Of a stretch of DNA of 38,127 nucleotides, positions 36,330 to 38,127 are shown piece by piece. The translations under genes were made by a program, and so were the position numbers. The stretch is from Chloroflexota bacterium (GTDB lineage Bacteria; Chloroflexota; Dormibacteria; Dormibacterales; Dormibacteraceae): positions 1-38,127 of the forward strand of contig VBII01000127.1 of NCBI GenBank assembly GCA_005887735.1. The letters run 5' to 3'. The notes under the pieces are model-generated. The model was not told the origin of the DNA. It was given only the letters and a program-made list of their open reading frames with translations, and made no database searches. Every line of letters starts with the position of its first letter. The stretch's first letter is position 1.

Positions 36330-37981
36330 TAGCGCGTCACTGCAAAAGCGAGCGCAATCAGGGCGACGAGCCACAGCACCATCCCGCCCCCGGCAGCGGC
36401 GGCCTCGAGCTCTCGGACGTTCAGGATCGAACGGTACTGTTCGGGCACCGTCGCCGAGCGGAGGGCGGCACGAGCCTGATCAACCGCGGCGAACGAGGGA
36501 AGCTTGAACAGCGCGGGACGCGCCTGCGTCTTGATCGCCGAGGTGCTCGACATCCCATAGGCGACGATCGCGATCACGAGCAGCGGCGCAAAGAGCGTGA
36601 CCGCCGGCAGAACGCTCGACACGGTGATCACCGACGTCAGGCCACCCCCGAGCGAGGCCGCAGACGACCGCATCACCTCGGCCGCCACCGGGTTCGCAAA
36701 GCCCAGCTGGAAAGCCGCGATGGCAGGTCCCACGAGGAGGGTCCCGGCGGCGATGAACATCGCCACCCGCGGAAAGGTCTCCGCAGCAGGATGGCCGCGG
36801 CCGCCTGGCAGGCCGATCGCCCGCGCCCCGGCGACCATCCATGTCGCCCACACCGCCGCGCCGGCGATGCCGACCAGACCGAGTAAATCACCCGCCTCGA
36901 AGGTCGCTGCGATCCCGAGCGCCCGTGCGCCGAATGCGATGCTCGGCGGCAGCCCGACTGCTGCGGCGACCGTGATCAGGGACGCGAGTCCGGCGCGATC
37001 GGGCAGCAGAGCCAGGCACGCGACCATCGCGGAGACGGTCGCCAGGATGACAAGGCCCGCGACCAAGCCGAGCGGGGTGCCCAGCCCGATCGCCGCGAGC
37101 GCGAAGCCGCCCAGGCCGGGAATGACCTCACCAAAGAATTCGCGGCGCGTGGCCGCGGCCTGCGCACGACCGGCGGCGGCGAATGCCGTGCCCAACCCGA
37201 TCACCGCCAGCAGGACGTTGAAGAACTGCGACGGATAGCGTCCATCGCCCAGCTCGTAGGCCCGCACGAGAAGGTAGAACCCTAGCGGGTAGAGGGTGGC
37301 GATCGATATCCCTGCAGCGCGTAGCGACGGGCGCAACCACAGCCTCGAGGGCCACATACGCCAGGGCAGCAGGCACGACGCGAGGAGCGCCGACGCCGCC
37401 AGCAGGGCGAAGAGCGCGGAGGTCACTGTTGCCACCGGAACCGCCGAGTAGACGGCGGTGCCGCCACCCACCTGGAGGATGACCCCGACCAGGCTCAGCG
37501 CGAGCCAGCCGACCAGGAGCAGCGCCCAGCTTGGCCGCGGCGCCGCAGGATCCTCGGTTTCGAGGAGCACGACGGCGACGGTGGCCGCGGTTCCCCCCGC
37601 GATCGCGGTCAAGACGACGCCTCCGGCCTCCACCGCCGCCATGGCCGCCCCAACCCCGAGCAGTGAGATCGATGCCTCGGCCCAGGTTCGCGGCTGGAGC
37701 GTGAGCAGCACCGCCGCCGGCAGGACGATCATCAACCCGAACGCGAAGCTGACGCCGTCGACACGGAGGTCCAGCGCGGAGCCGTAACCGAGCTGGCCGA
37801 GCACGAGCTCGAGCGACGATCGCACGGGCAGCCACACCGCGACCAACGCGACCGCGGAGCTCCAGGCCCCCGCCGCGGCGGCTGCGCGGCCAAGGCTCAC
37901 GCCGGCGATGCCGAAGGCGGCGATCACGGCGGCGGCCAGGAAGGGGAGGACGACCGGCGCGAGCACGGCGGCTGACGGCAT
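36329..37981 (-). CDS. NuoL/NuoM-like membrane protein (highly divergent)
   Basis: 550 aa multi-TM; LRVDGVSFAFGLMIVLPAAVLL region resembles the DGLS segment of NuoL/MrpA; AAVGLPPSIAFGARALGIAATF. Confidence 0.6.
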   Translation of the reverse strand: MPSAAVLAPVVLPFLAAAVIAAFGIAGVSLGRAAAAAGAWSSAVALVAVWLPVRSSLELVLGQLGYGSALDLRVDGVSFAFGLMIVLPAAVLLTLQPRTWAEASISLLGVGAAMAAVEAGGVVLTAIAGGTAATVAVVLLETEDPAAPRPSWALLLVGWLALSLVGVILQVGGGTAVYSAVPVATVTSALFALLAASALLASCLLPWRMWPSRLWLRPSLRAAGISIATLYPLGFYLLVRAYELGDGRYPSQFFNVLLAVIGLGTAFAAAGRAQAAATRREFFGEVIPGLGGFALAAIGLGTPLGLVAGLVILATVSAMVACLALLPDRAGLASLITVAAAVGLPPSIAFGARALGIAATFEAGDLLGLVGIAGAAVWATWMVAGARAIGLPGGRGHPAAETFPRVAMFIAAGTLLVGPAIAAFQLGFANPVAAEVMRSSAASLGGGLTSVITVSSVLPAVTLFAPLLVIAIVAYGMSSTSAIKTQARPALFKLPSFAAVDQARAALRSATVPEQYRSILNVRELEAAAAGGGMVLWLVALIALAFAVTR

Positions 37982-37987
37982 TCGCCG

Positions 37988-38127
37988 CTAGCGTAGAGTG
38001 CCCAGTCTCTCCAGCGCCATGCGCACGGTTTCGGCTCGAGCTTCGAGGTTGGCGACCACCTCAGGCGGAGCCTTCTCGCGAAATTCGGGGTTCGCGAGCT
38101 TGGCCTCGATCTTGGTGAGATCCGCCT
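37988..38127 (-). CDS. valS: Valyl-tRNA synthetase, C-terminal coiled-coil fragment (runs off window)
   Basis: Minus-strand reading [45 protein letters not shown]; KLANxxFxxKAPxxVV is the ValS C-terminal arm motif. Confidence 0.85.

Noticed and set aside
1-38127. CRISPR array
   Set aside because: No regularly spaced direct repeats with unique spacers; only isolated palindromes and one 33-bp tandem pair.
1-38127. tRNA or rRNA genes
   Set aside because: No cloverleaf-like segments or rRNA conserved blocks recognised by eye; a tRNAscan/Infernal run would be decisive.
1-38127. Transposase or integrase genes / IS element
   Set aside because: No ORF with DDE, HUH or recombinase motifs; the only mobile-like signals are short palindromic repeats.

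Overview
A 38.1 kb, GC-rich, densely packed bacterial chromosomal window. From left to right it holds: (i) the tail of an upstream gene, a glutamate synthase large subunit (gltB-type) and small metabolic genes (lipoprotein, DinB/TPR-like protein, two Gfo/Idh/MocA oxidoreductases, one fused to ThuA, and a GT4 glycosyltransferase); (ii) a signalling island of about 10 kb (Ser/Thr kinase with a C-terminal V4R-like region, response regulator, PAS/GAF histidine kinase, a second histidine kinase plus REC-REC, a REC-PP2C phosphatase, STAS, HATPase, an orphan DHp domain, REC-GGDEF); (iii) a Tad/Flp pilus locus (CpaF/TadA, TadG-like, two TadE-like, CpaB/RcpC, TadB, TadC, HspR-like MerR); (iv) a housekeeping run on the minus strand (valS tail, four complex-I-like membrane proteins, rplU, rpmA, obg, nadD, rsfS). 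The strongest candidate novelty is a 1476-aa uninterrupted ORF (20294..24724) joining a Tad secretion ATPase to a class III nucleotide cyclase and an AAA-like/TPR module. It may be extended at its N-terminus by a -1 frameshift from a DUF6982-like ORF, and it lies at the end of an overlapping STAS/HATPase/DHp/REC-GGDEF gene chain. Two other patterns recur. First, palindromic GC-rich repeats occur inside reading frames (gltB, tadG N-terminus, rsfS C-terminus). Second, conserved cores are lost with a frameshift in a protein kinase, a hybrid histidine kinase and a TadE protein; these could be real gene decay or assembly artefacts. Several conserved genes (best case obg) lack any ATG/GTG/TTG upstream of their conserved N-terminus, which suggests CTG or other non-standard starts. 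All family calls come from reading the translations by eye; no database search was run.
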